A stretch of 37,626 bases of DNA from Paraglomus occultum (lineage: Eukaryota; Glomeromycota; Glomeromycetes; Paraglomerales; Paraglomeraceae): positions 1 through 37,626 of the forward strand of contig CAJVPJ010000175.1 of NCBI GenBank assembly GCA_910592205.1, given 5' to 3'. A model generated the notes under the pieces. It was not told the DNA's origin and ran no database searches. It saw only the letters and a list, made by a program, of their open reading frames with translations. Position numbers and translations under genes: made by a program. Below, piece by piece: positions 21,647-32,361 of the stretch. Each line of letters opens with the position of its first letter. Within the stretch, counting starts at the first letter, position 1.

Positions 21647-22145
21647 GAATGGTAGCTGTCGGTAACAACGAATTCCGATAGATAGCAATCTACAACAAGG
21701 CATCACAGCCCATAAACAAAGGATCACAACACTAATAATAGAAAACTACAATAACTCAACTCACAATAGAGGATCGGAACGGAACAAACAGCAATGCACA
21801 AAATAGGAATTATGGAGTTCGTCGTTTATTAGCCATACTATAAACAATTTTGTAACGTTTTTTCGCAAAGACCACAAATATTTGTAATTAAGTCTTAGAC
21901 TGAATCAATTAATACCAAATATGCTTATAAGAATATTGCTTACCATACCATATGATAACAGCTCACTATGGAATTGGTAGCTGTCAGTAACAACGAATTA
22001 GACGGATAATAATAATACAACAAAGAATCACAGCAGAATCACGACACTGCTCATAACAAAGGAGCACAACAACTCAACCCACAACAGAGGATCGGAACAA
22101 AACAAAGGACTGCAACAGTAATCCGGAACAAAAACAAGAATGCCA
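21647..22145. repeat. 324-bp-spaced direct repeat
   Basis: 21647-21812 and 21971-22145 align. Both start GGTAGCTGTCRGTAACAACG and run through CAAC/ACAA-rich sequence to AGAGGATCGGAAC. The copies are clearly diverged. Composition is unlike the surrounding T-rich DNA. Confidence 0.75.
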
Positions 22146-22857
22146 TGGTGGTGGCAAGTTTTAATTATACCGGTCCATGGTTTGTGTTAAATATAATGTG
22201 TTTGAAAGTATGAATAAAGTTGGATGATGTCTCAAGTTGGTAGAAGGATTTCTTTGGATTTGAACGATCGTAGTGTTTCTTCCCTATCAAATGGATTGTC
22301 AATAGTTTTAAGGATCACACACCTTTTGTATGATTTAGTGTTATTATTATGACATATGCTGTCGTGTGAATAAAATAAAAATTAAACATCTGCTAGTTGT
22401 AGATTGGTAATAATAGCGGATGAGTTAATTGATATGTTGCACATGATATGCTCACGCATGTACATTGTCCAACCAATAATAACGTATAATATTCAACATT
22501 TATTAAGCAGGCAATGACAGATATACAATTACATTTAATGTAGCTTCACAATACTTACATTAATAGCTATTGTGCATACTATCATTGAGATTGGAAAAAG
22601 AGGTTAGTATACGAATTCGATGATACTGGTTTTTGCGTTTATTTAAAAATAGGTAGATTGTTTAATTTATTTACGGTGGCTGAGAATGGATTGTTGAATA
22701 GAACACATCATATTTCGTTGGGAAATTTTTTTCAAGACTCTAGGTAAATTTATTTTTAAATTAAGTTTAGTGTTAGTCGCAAACAGAACAATCTAGTTTA
22801 TTTATGTAAAAATTATTTTTACGTAATAATTATTTTTAGGACAAACACATAAAAATA
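22146..22857. other. AT-rich non-coding
   Basis: No gene or clear repeat seen, apart from a small palindrome-like AAAATTATTTTTACGTAATA near 22808. Confidence 0.45.
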
Positions 22858-22997
22858 AAGCAATTAGTCGTCAGTTGCTGTAGAGTGAAGAGACATGAAG
22901 TAAACGACGAAGTTAGAGATTAGCGTACCAGTGAAATCGTTTTCTTGATAGAGAAAAAAAATTTACGATCAATTTTTTGCAACGACTAATTGCTTAG
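22858..22997. mobile_element. possible short inverted-repeat element
   Basis: AAGCAATTAGTCGT at the left is matched by its reverse complement ACGACTAATTGCTT at the right, about 100 bp apart. Homology extends a few bases both ways. It could be a MITE or a chance hairpin; no target duplication is evident. Confidence 0.4.
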
Positions 22998-23498
22998 TTT
23001 ATTATTATTATATAGTTTTGAGCAAATAAACGTTTTGGATTATTGCATATTGTAGGCAATAATTTATTCATTATGAAAGCGCAGGCATTCCGACAAGCAT
23101 TTTTTGCGGCCACCATAGCTACTGCTACTAGCTACTATACTTAAAAATTGGAAGACAGTTTTTGTGTCGATTACTGCAACAAAAGATAATAAACAGGAAA
23201 GATTTACATGAGAAAAAAAAACTTTATATTACGTAAATTAATAGTATTGGCTGAAGCTGAGTCAACAAATAAAAAAATGTCGGTTTAATTTTTACAATAT
23301 TTTAAATTAGCTGTAATAGTATGCTGCTAAAAGACCGGTAGCCTACTAAACCAGAACAAATATATTTATATCCAAATGGTTGTTATACTATTACTACGAT
23401 TGACTAACAAGCTTCATACCTACAACCCGTTATTATTTTATCATTATCATTATTATTGAGTGAGCCAATTTATTCTAAAGTTGTAAACACATCAAATA
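22998..23498. other. duplicated MYB-flank sequence
   Basis: 23328-23493 resembles 8388-8590 downstream of MYB copy A (shared GTAGCCTACTAAACC-type start and a TTATTCTAAA...AAACAC end), leading directly into the MYB exon remnant. Confidence 0.5.
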
Positions 23499-23710
23499 AT
23501 CAACAAAACGCAATTCTCAGATAAAGTGGTTGCCACTGTTTATTATCTGCATGACATAGAAAATAAAGGTTGGCTATAATTCAAGAAACTTGGCAACAAC
23601 CGTTTATCACAATATTGCATACAAAAAACTTAGCGCTTGTTTAAAATCTGCTAGATATACAAGTTTAAGTTATATATTTCGCAAACGCTCGTGAAGATTT
23701 GAAAACGAAT
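23499..23710 (+). pseudogene. MYB exon-4 remnant (R3-like repeat)
   Basis: TCAACAAAACGCAATTCTCA onward matches exon 4 of copy B: VNKTQFSDKVVATVYYLHDI in frame. Deletions within the AEIA and NRTSNSCKN segments and point changes then destroy the frame. The acceptor AG is lost and no R2 exon precedes it. Confidence 0.85.
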
Positions 23711-24114
23711 ATTCTACGGATACAAAGTTATCTGTATTATCCGCAAATATTTTATTAGTATTAGTCAAACAATCTAAATAAATGTAGTTAAACAAAATTC
23801 TGATTATTTTGTTCGTTTACATGGAAGAAACGTAAAGGTACTTGACAGTCAAGGAATCAGGTTACATGTTCTAAATATTGCCATATCACAATAACGTTTA
23901 TTATTATGCATATTTTGTCAGTCAACATTTTTCTTCAATCTATATCTTGAACACTACCAACATTATTTGGCAAAAATTCCGATAATATAGAAGTCACTTT
24001 ATTTGCTGACTGCAATATAATGTAATGCTAATTTGTAATACCTTTTTTATGATTTTGTCAAAGACTACTTCATGTAATTCAATCTTTTCCCTATTTTCTT
24101 TACATTTTTAACCC
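23711..24114. other. AT-rich spacer
   Basis: No feature seen between the MYB remnant and the Sel1 remnant. Confidence 0.45.
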
Positions 24115-24190
24115 ATTTTTATAAAGTAATCCTTGTTCAGCAGCTCTTTCATAATACATATCAAAATATATTGTGCATAAAAATTTCTTT
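24115..24190 (-). pseudogene. orphan Sel1-repeat fragment
   Basis: The minus strand encodes YYERAAEQGLLYKNG and, in another frame, a degraded AQYILI piece. This is a decayed Sel1 repeat about 0.2 kb beyond the stop of BTB copy 2, comparable to the frameshifted tail of copy 1. Confidence 0.55.
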
Positions 24191-24371
24191 TTTTAATCCC
24201 TGATGGACACAAGTTAGCTATTACTATATAAATAATATCAAACATTTGTATACGAAAAATAATAATCTACCATTTAACTCATATAAATAATAATAATGTG
24301 TATGTTTACATTCTGGTTTGTAATTATGTTGTTTTTTCGCAAGATAAAAAGTGAACAATGTTAATGTCCCC

Positions 24372-26263
24372 TCACTTTTCAGCTGTCTTTCTACACCATT
24401 TAACTGCTTTGTCATGACCTTGTTTAGCAGCTTTTTGATACCATGCAACTGCCTTTTGTTTATCTTTTCCAACCCCAGTTCCATTCTCATAACACCTACC
24501 AAGCCTATATTGAGCATCAGCATTCCCTTGTTCAGCTGCTTTTTGATGCCACTCAACTGCTTTTTGTTCATCTTTTTCTACTCCAGCTCCATGTCTGTAA
24601 CACAAACCAAGACTATATTGTGCTTGAGTAACTCCTTGTTCAGCTGCTTTTTGACACCACTCAACTGCCTTCTGATCATCTTTTTCTACTCCAGTTCCAT
24701 AATGATAACACAAAGCAAGCCGATATTGTGCATCAGCATATCCTTGTTCAGCAGCTTTTTGCCACCACTTGACTGCCTTCTGTTCATCTTTTTCTACTCC
24801 AGTTCCATTGACATAACACCAACCAAGCCAATATTGTGCATCAGCATATCCTTGTTCAGCTGCTTTTTGATACCACTCAACTGCTTTTTGTTCATCTTTT
24901 TCTATTCCAGTCCCATTTTCATAACACACCCCAAGATTACATTGTGCACTAACATGTCCTTGCTCAGCAGCTTTTTGATACCATTCAACTGCCTTTTGTT
25001 TATCTTTTTCAATTCCAGTTCCATTCTCATAAGACACACCCAGATTATATTGTGCAACAGCATTTCCTTTTGCAGCCACTTGATGATATAATTCAACAGC
25101 CTTTCCAGCATCCTTCTCTACTCCAATTCCATGTTCATAACAATAGCCAAGATTGTACTGTGCAGCAGCATTTCCTTGTCCAGCTGCTCTTTTGTATAAT
25201 TCAACAGCCTTTTCAATATCTTTTTCTACCCTGATTCCATTTTCATAGCAATCACTAGGATTATATTGCTCTTGTTTATTTTTAGTGATAACTGAATCAA
25301 TATTACACCTTTGCCCAGTTCTTGGTAATAAAATTGTAGTGCTTGGGACATAATCTTTCTTCATTTGACAACTGAGTATGTCACGACGTAATTTTCTTGG
25401 TAATAAATCATCAAATAGAAGAGCCTTATCAGGGGACATATTGAAGAATCTAATGTGAGGTATACAATCTGCTATAATGTCTTTCACCATGTTGATTTCA
25501 TGGGATGACCAATTATCTAGATCATCTACATCTTCAAATTCTAATCCAGGTACTTGCTTAGTGGCCCATTGCACAACTGACACCCAAATATCATCTTCTT
25601 CCATGCTGAGGTCATCATTCTTGAGAAGATTGATCAATGTCTCCTTTGGTAAAGCTGCAAAACCATTTGATTTAAACACAATATCTGGGTGTGAAACCAT
25701 AAGTCGATTGCAATAACCCAAAAGTCTATCCAAAGGAGCAGTAGAAAGAGCATACTTGTGAACTGTAATAATATTCTGTTGAATCCATTCCTTTTGTTCC
25801 TCAAGCAAATATGTTTCAATTGCAACGAGAAGATCAATTAGTTCAAGTTTACCAGCTCCATCCAGAAGGCTAATCCAATCTACGAGTTTACATGAATCAT
25901 AGGAAATTTGCCCAGTGTAAATAAACCTGCAGAACAAGAAGCAATTTTACAAAGGAGCATTATTATTATATTAATGCTGATGTAAATATATTTTGATGGC
26001 AGTGTTATTTACCTAAGCAGAATTTCGAAAACATCAGGTGACACATCTTCCACCGTCATAGCAGTCTTTTGAATCTCTGAATTTCCGATTAAGCTATTCT
26101 CAAAGAATGAGCATTGTGTACACAATATCAATGTATGAGCGAAAAATATTTTGTTATTCGGCTCCCTTCCAACATGAATTGAAACGTCCGCATATTTGCC
26201 GCATTCGTAAAGCTTCTCATAGTCCGATAAAAGGCATGAGGGCAAATCAACTACGACATCCAT
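24372..26263 (-). CDS. BTB-BACK-Sel1 repeat protein, copy 2
   Basis: Exon 1 26263-26013, intron 26012-25927 (86 bp), exon 2 25926-24372; 601 aa, phase 2 junction identical to copy 1. BTB about 20-120 (KYADVSIHVG, FFAHTLILCT, FEILLR/FIYTGQI). BACK-type region about 125-235, nearly identical to copy 1 in the KSNGFAALPKETLINLLKND and MEEDDIWVSVVQWATKQVPG stretches. Sel1 repeats occupy about 307-601. They differ in style from copy 1 (DEQKAVEWYQKAAEQG rather than DAKKAVELYEKAVEQG) and resemble the gene at the left edge. The family role is presumably protein-scaffold or CUL3 adaptor. Compared with copy 1 the BTB-BACK part is conserved, while the repeat array has turned over independently. It starts at the only ATG before the BTB strand. 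Confidence 0.9.
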
Positions 26264-26665
26264 TTCGTATTAGTATTAGTGCAAAGTTTTAAAAAAACCA
26301 ACATGATGTCGACTTGTCGATTGTCTGTGTGACAGCGTACATACCATATAAGGTAGACAGGGGTAATTAGATAAATTACTGAATTATTATAATAGAATTG
26401 ATTAGCCAATAAGATTTATAGTCATCACAATCGTACTTTATCAAAGTAAAGTTTCAACTATTACATACTAATACATTATGTGTTTATTCGCTCAATCTAT
26501 GACATTTTAAAACGCTACGCTAGATTTGATGTGTCCTGCGTGAACAAATAGACGTAAATAAATTTATCATGAGTACTGCATTGCTTGCCGCATAACCAGT
26601 TTTGTTAGTAAGTTTATACTAAACGTAATAACTTGTCACTTATCACTATCATGGAAGCTTGCTTA
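26264..26665. other. 5' flank of BTB copy 2
   Basis: Non-coding, AT-rich. No core promoter that I can name. Confidence 0.45.
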
Positions 26666-26826
26666 TACATAGGGAAACTCGATAAGTCGGTCTCTTAATG
26701 ATTCAATTTTGGCTTAAGAGGGCCAAAAATTCCCAAGCCCTTTTCTCAATTTTAATATTTAAAATCTCTCGACAACTCGGTTCTCTGGATAAGTCGGTCC
26801 GCCGTGCATGAGAGTTTCCCTATGTA
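26666..26826. mobile_element. pogo-like MITE (about 160 bp)
   Basis: Terminal inverted repeats TACATAGGGAAACTC (26666-26680) and GAGTTTCCCTATGTA (26812-26826) are perfect over 15 bp. Inside, CGATAAGTCGGTC and GGATAAGTCGGTC recur near the two ends. Terminal TA and the AACTCGATAAGTCGG style resemble pogo/Tigger ends. It has no coding capacity, so it is non-autonomous. Confidence 0.75.
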
Positions 26827-28312
26827 TTAGCTACATGAGATTATTCGTGCTGCACTTGACAAATTAGAAATTGTCTTGCTGGTACCAAACGCTCAAGATT
26901 AAATAACATAGCACGCAACCAGGGCGAGAAGAATAATCTGCAAAAAAAATTTTTTGTAATAGATCCGAATTTGTCAAATTAGTCCTAGTATCGTAAATTA
27001 ATTTTAAGACCATCTGCAAACTCCTTTTTCTATTTGCATCTATTATAAATATGTACTAGTTTACTAAGTCTGAATATAAACCGTTTATAAACGGCTCAAT
27101 AAATTTCTGCTTAATAAGAACTTTAACTTTACTAAATTCCCTTGTCTACCTTATCGCATAAAACTGCTGCGCAAAATTTCGGGGTATGGTACCCTATTAC
27201 CGAGCAGTTAGTTGCTTTTCCTTTTTATTACCGATTGCAAGCTACACAGTCTTTACTAACGTTAAGATGTTAATAAACGATTATCCCAGCAGCGACAGTA
27301 CGTAATTTATATAGCATTCAGAACTATATTACAGTTTAAATAAGGGTTTAAGTCTTTTCCTTTTAATCGCATGAGAGATTGTCAATGTACAGTTTACACG
27401 TTTAAATGATAACAGTATTTAGTTAACTAACATAATGTTTTTTTTATTGGCTGGTAGACATTGAAAAAATGGCAAATTATATTGTTATTTCTAAGACAAA
27501 TTTAATATTAATTCAGTATAGTTCATATAAGAAACAGCAAACCAATAGTTATTATACATTATCCGTTACTTTTTCGTAGAGTGAGTATTATTTACTATAC
27601 GTTGTATTTTATTTCTAGTAGTTATTCCCATGTTCGAGAATTTGTCAACCGATTTCTCTACCATCGACAAATATTTAAACTTACTGTGTCAAAAGTTTTC
27701 ATTTGTACTGTCAGTCATTATTAGAGACTTTTCTCAATAATACCAAAGTTTATCATAGTTGCTACAGTACTATCTTATCATTATTTTGATTTACGTATGC
27801 GTATGTCATCACTTTTTATTGGCTAAATTCAAATCAATCGCATTTGCGTAGATCAGCCAAGCCATATGTCCGAATGGTTTACACCGACACTCTAATAAAT
27901 CAGGAGATCTACAAAGTATTTCGTACTCATTATACGTCACCCATTCATAGATTTAAATGAGTGACATTATACACGACCTGCCTTGTATCATATACGCCAC
28001 AACTGTTCACTTCTTTATAATTCTAGAACAAATTCCTCGCGCTCACGGTAAGCTTACTAACCATTAATTTGTAACCGTATCATTCTTGACGCAAATCAAT
28101 CAAATTAATAAATTTTTTGCCTGTTGATTGCACAATCGTCAATTATCAATGACCCACAGAATATCACCAATTTATTTAGTCACATGCATTTTTCGACAAT
28201 ATCACAAAAATATTTATAAACGCAACTTACATCAACGTATACAGACTTTTGTCTACAATATTTTCTCACTTACTGATACGATAATTTATTTGAATTAGAT
28301 GCATTTTTTACC
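26827..28312. other. gene-poor interval upstream of possible exons
   Basis: AT-rich. A 37-codon plus-strand frame from ATG 27630 (MFENLSTDFSTIDKYLNLL) and a short GC-richer stretch before a GTAAGC at 28047 could be exons of a gene ending at 28679, but I cannot connect them. Confidence 0.35.
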
Positions 28313-28679
28313 AGATCCCTTTCAACAAGCATTGCCTGCCATCGAACAAAAGTACACAATTCCGGCACTCGTATTAGAGTTGAGGGCGCAGTAGAATTGT
28401 ATAATGATACGATTACTGTAAACCACAAGATTCTACTTTTTATACCCAAATCAATTTACCAGTAACAATCCAAAATATACAGTCCCCTCTCACAATTACA
28501 CCGTGCTACTATCGTCCGAAATAGCCTCCACCAAAGAAAAACCACGTCTCACTGACTCCACCACATCTACCACATCCGAAACGAATTCAAGTCATTCAGT
28601 TTCAAATGAAATAATGGGGGAAACACACAATAACACTCATGTCGAAGCAATCAAAAATCCCCCACCAACGCACGTTTAA
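28313..28679 (+). CDS. possible terminal exons of an unrecognised gene
   Basis: A plus-strand frame open from 28422 to TAA 28677-28679 (85 codons) has a protein-like composition: NNPKYTVPSHNYTVLLSSE, then a Ser/Thr-rich tail (TDSTTSTTSETNSSHSVSNE). A plausible preceding exon begins after TTTTTACCAG (28312) in the frame SLSTSIACHRTKVH...RIRVEGAVE. A GTATAA..AG intron of 64 bp (28399-28462) would join the two in phase. Upstream exons are not identified. AATAAA follows at about 28920. It could be a decayed gene; the family is not recognised. Confidence 0.35.
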
Positions 28680-30254
28680 ATCCAGACAAACAATCCTGCG
28701 AGATTTGGTCTCTCGAAAGTTAACTTGACTTATTTAAATATATTTGAGCAAATTATTGTTAGAGAAATATTTGTCAATGCATAAAATATTATATATAATA
28801 TATATTAATATATTTAAAACTATTGCCTTTAGCTTTCTATTTTTCTTTCTTTTTTAGTATTCAACATCTTACCGTACCTATATTTTTAAGAGTTGTTGGA
28901 TTTTTAACCTACATTACTTTAATAAAAGCATCGTTTGTTAATTGCACTGATACACACATAGTCTAATTTCTTTGCTAAACAAACCTCATTTACATATCTT
29001 TCTCTAGCATCAGCATTCTACTTACAATGAGACTTCCTTTTGTTTACATACTGGTCTCACTAATTAAATCGTGGTAAATATCTTCTGCCCACACAAAATT
29101 TTAATTATAGAGGAAGGTTAAACGGATTTTATATCAATCGTCATGGCGATATCTAAAAAAATTTAATTAAATACCACTATAACATTTTATTATATTTTCG
29201 CACGCTTTAAATACATATACCACCACATCAACTAAGAAATTTTCAAGAAAATTACTCACAAATATAAAGTGCTCTCACCAATTTATCAAGCTAATTAAAT
29301 ATGGAAATTGCAAATATAAATTTGATAATAATATAGCAAAAAAGTGTAATACGATCTAGCCGTCTAATGGCCGTCTCACGGTTTGATACAAATTTGGTCA
29401 AAATAACCTTTTAAGGACATACACGTGATGGTTTGTGATAGAAAACAGTGACTAAACTTTGTGAGGTAATTTCTGAGTTTTCATAATCTTTATTGGCACA
29501 CGTGTGTGGTGATCACATTTCGTGCTTTTACGACCCCAAAAAATTATCTAGTGCCTTGTGGCATCCAGTACATAGTTCATAAAATAAATAAAACATAAAT
29601 ACATAGTCTTAATATACTACTGTACATTCTATATAGCTTAAGCGTTATTTCTGATTACTACTTTTCCTGATACAGCATTATCTAGTCAACAATAAACTGA
29701 TTTTCAAATTCGATTGCCTCGATAAACTGGTGAGGAGCGCAAAAGATTCTCATATAACAAATTCCATCACACACTAATTCAATTAGAAATAATTTGATGT
29801 ACTTACTTATCATTTATTGTTTATATTCTGCATTGTTGGTTTTCCCCATTTGCGACCTCCGAAAATGCATTACTATTATCCAAATTACGAATTTCGTCTA
29901 TGTCTATTATGATTTTTGTCATCTTCTAAAAAGTCATTTCTTTAATCATATGCTCGCAAAATTTAGTGCACTGCACAGCAGGTTTTTTACTACGCTAGTT
30001 TGCAAATAAGGACAAACAATCTACTTTAGCATTAAATGCAGGAGTAATTTTTTAACTTGTATTTATGAAAAGAGTAAACCGTTATACGAAGTCATAATCT
30101 CAGAGCCTTACGTGATCACAGCTGTTTAACTTGTTCACATGCTAGCTTCTAAAACAATTCGCTGGATCTAGTACAAGTCGATAAAGTTGTTAGCAACTAC
30201 AATTGCCGGGACTACTGGAGCATAAAAAACAACGGCGGATCCCAAATACTTCAT
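28680..30254. other. AT-rich non-coding interval
   Basis: No gene, tRNA or repeat that I can support. A 71-codon plus-strand frame at 29794 is hydrophobic and lacks any domain. Confidence 0.45.
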
Positions 30255-31225
30255 TTATAGAAATTGTGATCTGAAAAGCTGGCAAGTTTGGCGCATTGCA
30301 ATCAGCAGGATTGTTGACGGAATCTTTTGAATATCTTTTAGCATTCCCAAAATTCCATCACTGTGTGTCCATTCCTTGACGGTAAAGTTTTGCCTGAAAT
30401 TTAAAACAAATCAGATAAAATAGGCAATACTTAATTTAGTATCATTGAAAACATAAGATATACCGTCATTGTTTTATAAAAATACTGGTTACAGGTTCTC
30501 GAATTGGTCTTTCTTCCAAAACTTGATGCAATGACAGCACGAACATATTTGTCTTTAATCCATCTCAAACATCCTTGTCCCAGACGACCAAATCTTGGAA
30601 TACACACAAATCACTGGGGAGGAACAGGTATCACGGGGGAAGCGGAAGGTCTTGGGAGGATTGACGACAACTCTATTATTAGAAATGTTAAATAGCGTTG
30701 AAGCGGCCTCATGTTTTGGTTGAGGCCATACCAATTATAAACGGGAGCTATTTACTTGCCCGATAGTCATTTGCCCGACAGTTCATTTGCCCGACAAATA
30801 TTATTTCAAAATTATCCTTTTCTGGATAGTTTTTTGTCGGGCAAATAATTGTCGAGAAAATGATTTTTCGGGCAAACGAACCGGACCCATTATAAAAACG
30901 TCACCAGTTTTCTTGTCGAACCAGAATTCGTATCCTTGGTTCTTAAGGAAAGTGTTATAGTTTTTATCGTAATGTTCGAGCCAATTTTCAAAGGCAAACT
31001 GCATTTCCATACAAAATCAATATTAGGTGGCGCTCAAGTAATAAAGTAATACACCCATACACCCACCTGCTCTCTTCTACTGGTTTTGTTGGTAATTGTG
31101 TACAAGTTCGTCAAATCTGTCTAAATTTCTTGCCCACCAAATGTCGCTTGAATAACGTGTCGTGAGACATGATTCAAGAGTAAATAGAGTCCGTAGCAAT
31201 CAATAACGTCGTCAATCACAATCAT
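30255..31225 (-). pseudogene. decayed multi-exon gene split by a MITE
   Basis: Probable pieces: 31225-31067 (MIVIDDVIDCYGLYLLLNHV, in-frame TAG at 31123-31121, then TDLTNLYTITNKTSRREQ); 68-bp GT..AG intron; 30998 to about 30889 (FAFENWLEHYDKNYNTFLKN, then FWFDKKTGDVFIM). A 147-bp MITE interrupts it. Next come about 30672-30464 (DLCVFQDLVVWDKDV, then DGLKTNMFVLSLHQVLEE), a 70-bp intron, and 30393-30255 (QNFTVKEWTHSDGILGMLKD, ending RSQFL and TAA). At least three in-frame TGA codons lie in the third piece. The residue pattern and typical introns argue for true coding ancestry. I do not recognise the family. The join between the second and third pieces is uncertain. Confidence 0.55.
30742..30888. 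mobile_element. hAT-type MITE, copy 2, with 8-bp target duplication
   Basis: ATTATAAA occurs immediately on both sides (30734-30741 and 30889-30896). The 147-bp insert has CATTTGCCCGACA-type motifs in direct orientation on the left (three) and inverted on the right, around a core containing TTTCAAAATTAT. Ends CGGGAGC... and ...CCGGACCC match the element at 19065-19190. An 8-bp duplication is typical of hAT elements. There is no coding capacity. Confidence 0.85.
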
Positions 31226-32183
31226 TGGTCGAGATCATGTGCCGGACAGAGAAACTCATGTGATCGAAATTTTTCATAGTAAAATAGTCCTTCGCTTTGC
31301 TCCAGAACTATGGAATATAACGATCAATTGATTGATTGTCTGATTCGATATAACAGACAAATTGTGCAGTAACGTGATCTGATAATCATATTATTTACCA
31401 ATGAAAAACTTTTCCCAATAAACTTGTTGTAAAATAATTAACAATCATCGATCCATAGATAAAGTAACGTATAGAATGTGTAAATGTCTTTATACAATAA
31501 GCGCTAATTTCCTCAACAATTGATAAACACATACCATCGTCGTTTCTTTTATCTTTTATATTTCCCAAACCAGTCTGAATCACTTTGCGGTATTGTCATT
31601 TTTCGAATATCAATTTTTTTTCAAACTATTACAAACCGAAAGTATACGTGTAAGATCTCACAAACCCATCCTTACGAACGTCCACTCAATTATCTACACC
31701 AGCTTGCTCCCAGATTTGACAGACTTCCAAAATATATGCATGTACCTCACAACAAATATAAATAATGCTCTTACACAAAAACAAACCATATATTATACTA
31801 ATACGGAGCGCGCGCCACTCCCCACGTTAGTAATTTCAAAAGCATTTCACTGATATGTCGATCAGTACTTACTTACGATTGTCTTTGCATCGCACCAGTA
31901 GAAGGAAGGTCATCGCTACGGTATTCAGTAACTCAAAGTACTCTTATGTCAGTTTACTCGCATTTGTATTAAAACAAGGTTTATTAATACTAAATTGGTT
32001 TATAAAGTTATACAAGAATGTATTATGCCATTAGGATGCTCTTCGAGTATATTCAACATCCAATATTCAATCATTACTTTGAAAATATTAAGCCTAGTAT
32101 TCATTATTATTATACGGAATACAAGATTGGAATGACAATCAGTTAAATTGACTAATTTGGAATAGTATATAGTAATAGGCTTA
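31226..32183. other. spacer
   Basis: AT-rich. A 31300-31226 minus-strand piece (MKNFDHMSFSVRHM) may belong to the decayed gene. Otherwise nothing is supported. Confidence 0.4.
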
Positions 32184-32361
32184 ACCGCTTCGGGTAACAT
32201 TTTCCCTATACGGACTACCTTATTTGTCATCTTGAGTTACTATCATACTCCGAGAATGAATACAAAAATTCTAGCGTTCATTATATATCAGAAAGTTTTT
32301 AAAGCAGAATTAGGGTTTGACCAATCTCTCGCATTTAATCTTATTTTTAGGATTGACCGCA
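32184..32361 (+). promoter_or_regulatory. conserved upstream block of MYB pseudogene F
   Basis: Aligns with 14525-14681 upstream of copy D (ACCGCTTCGGGTA, TTGAGTTACT, TTTGACCAATCTCTCG, then ATGTCGAAATA). The D-like duplication therefore includes the promoter. Confidence 0.5.

Noticed and set aside
24351-25091. Plus-strand 246-codon hydrophobic, membrane-protein-like frame
   Set aside because: Exact antisense shadow of the Sel1 array of BTB copy 2.
28785-28815. AT-only hairpin considered as terminator or origin
   Set aside because: Simple TA-rich sequence expected by chance in this base composition.
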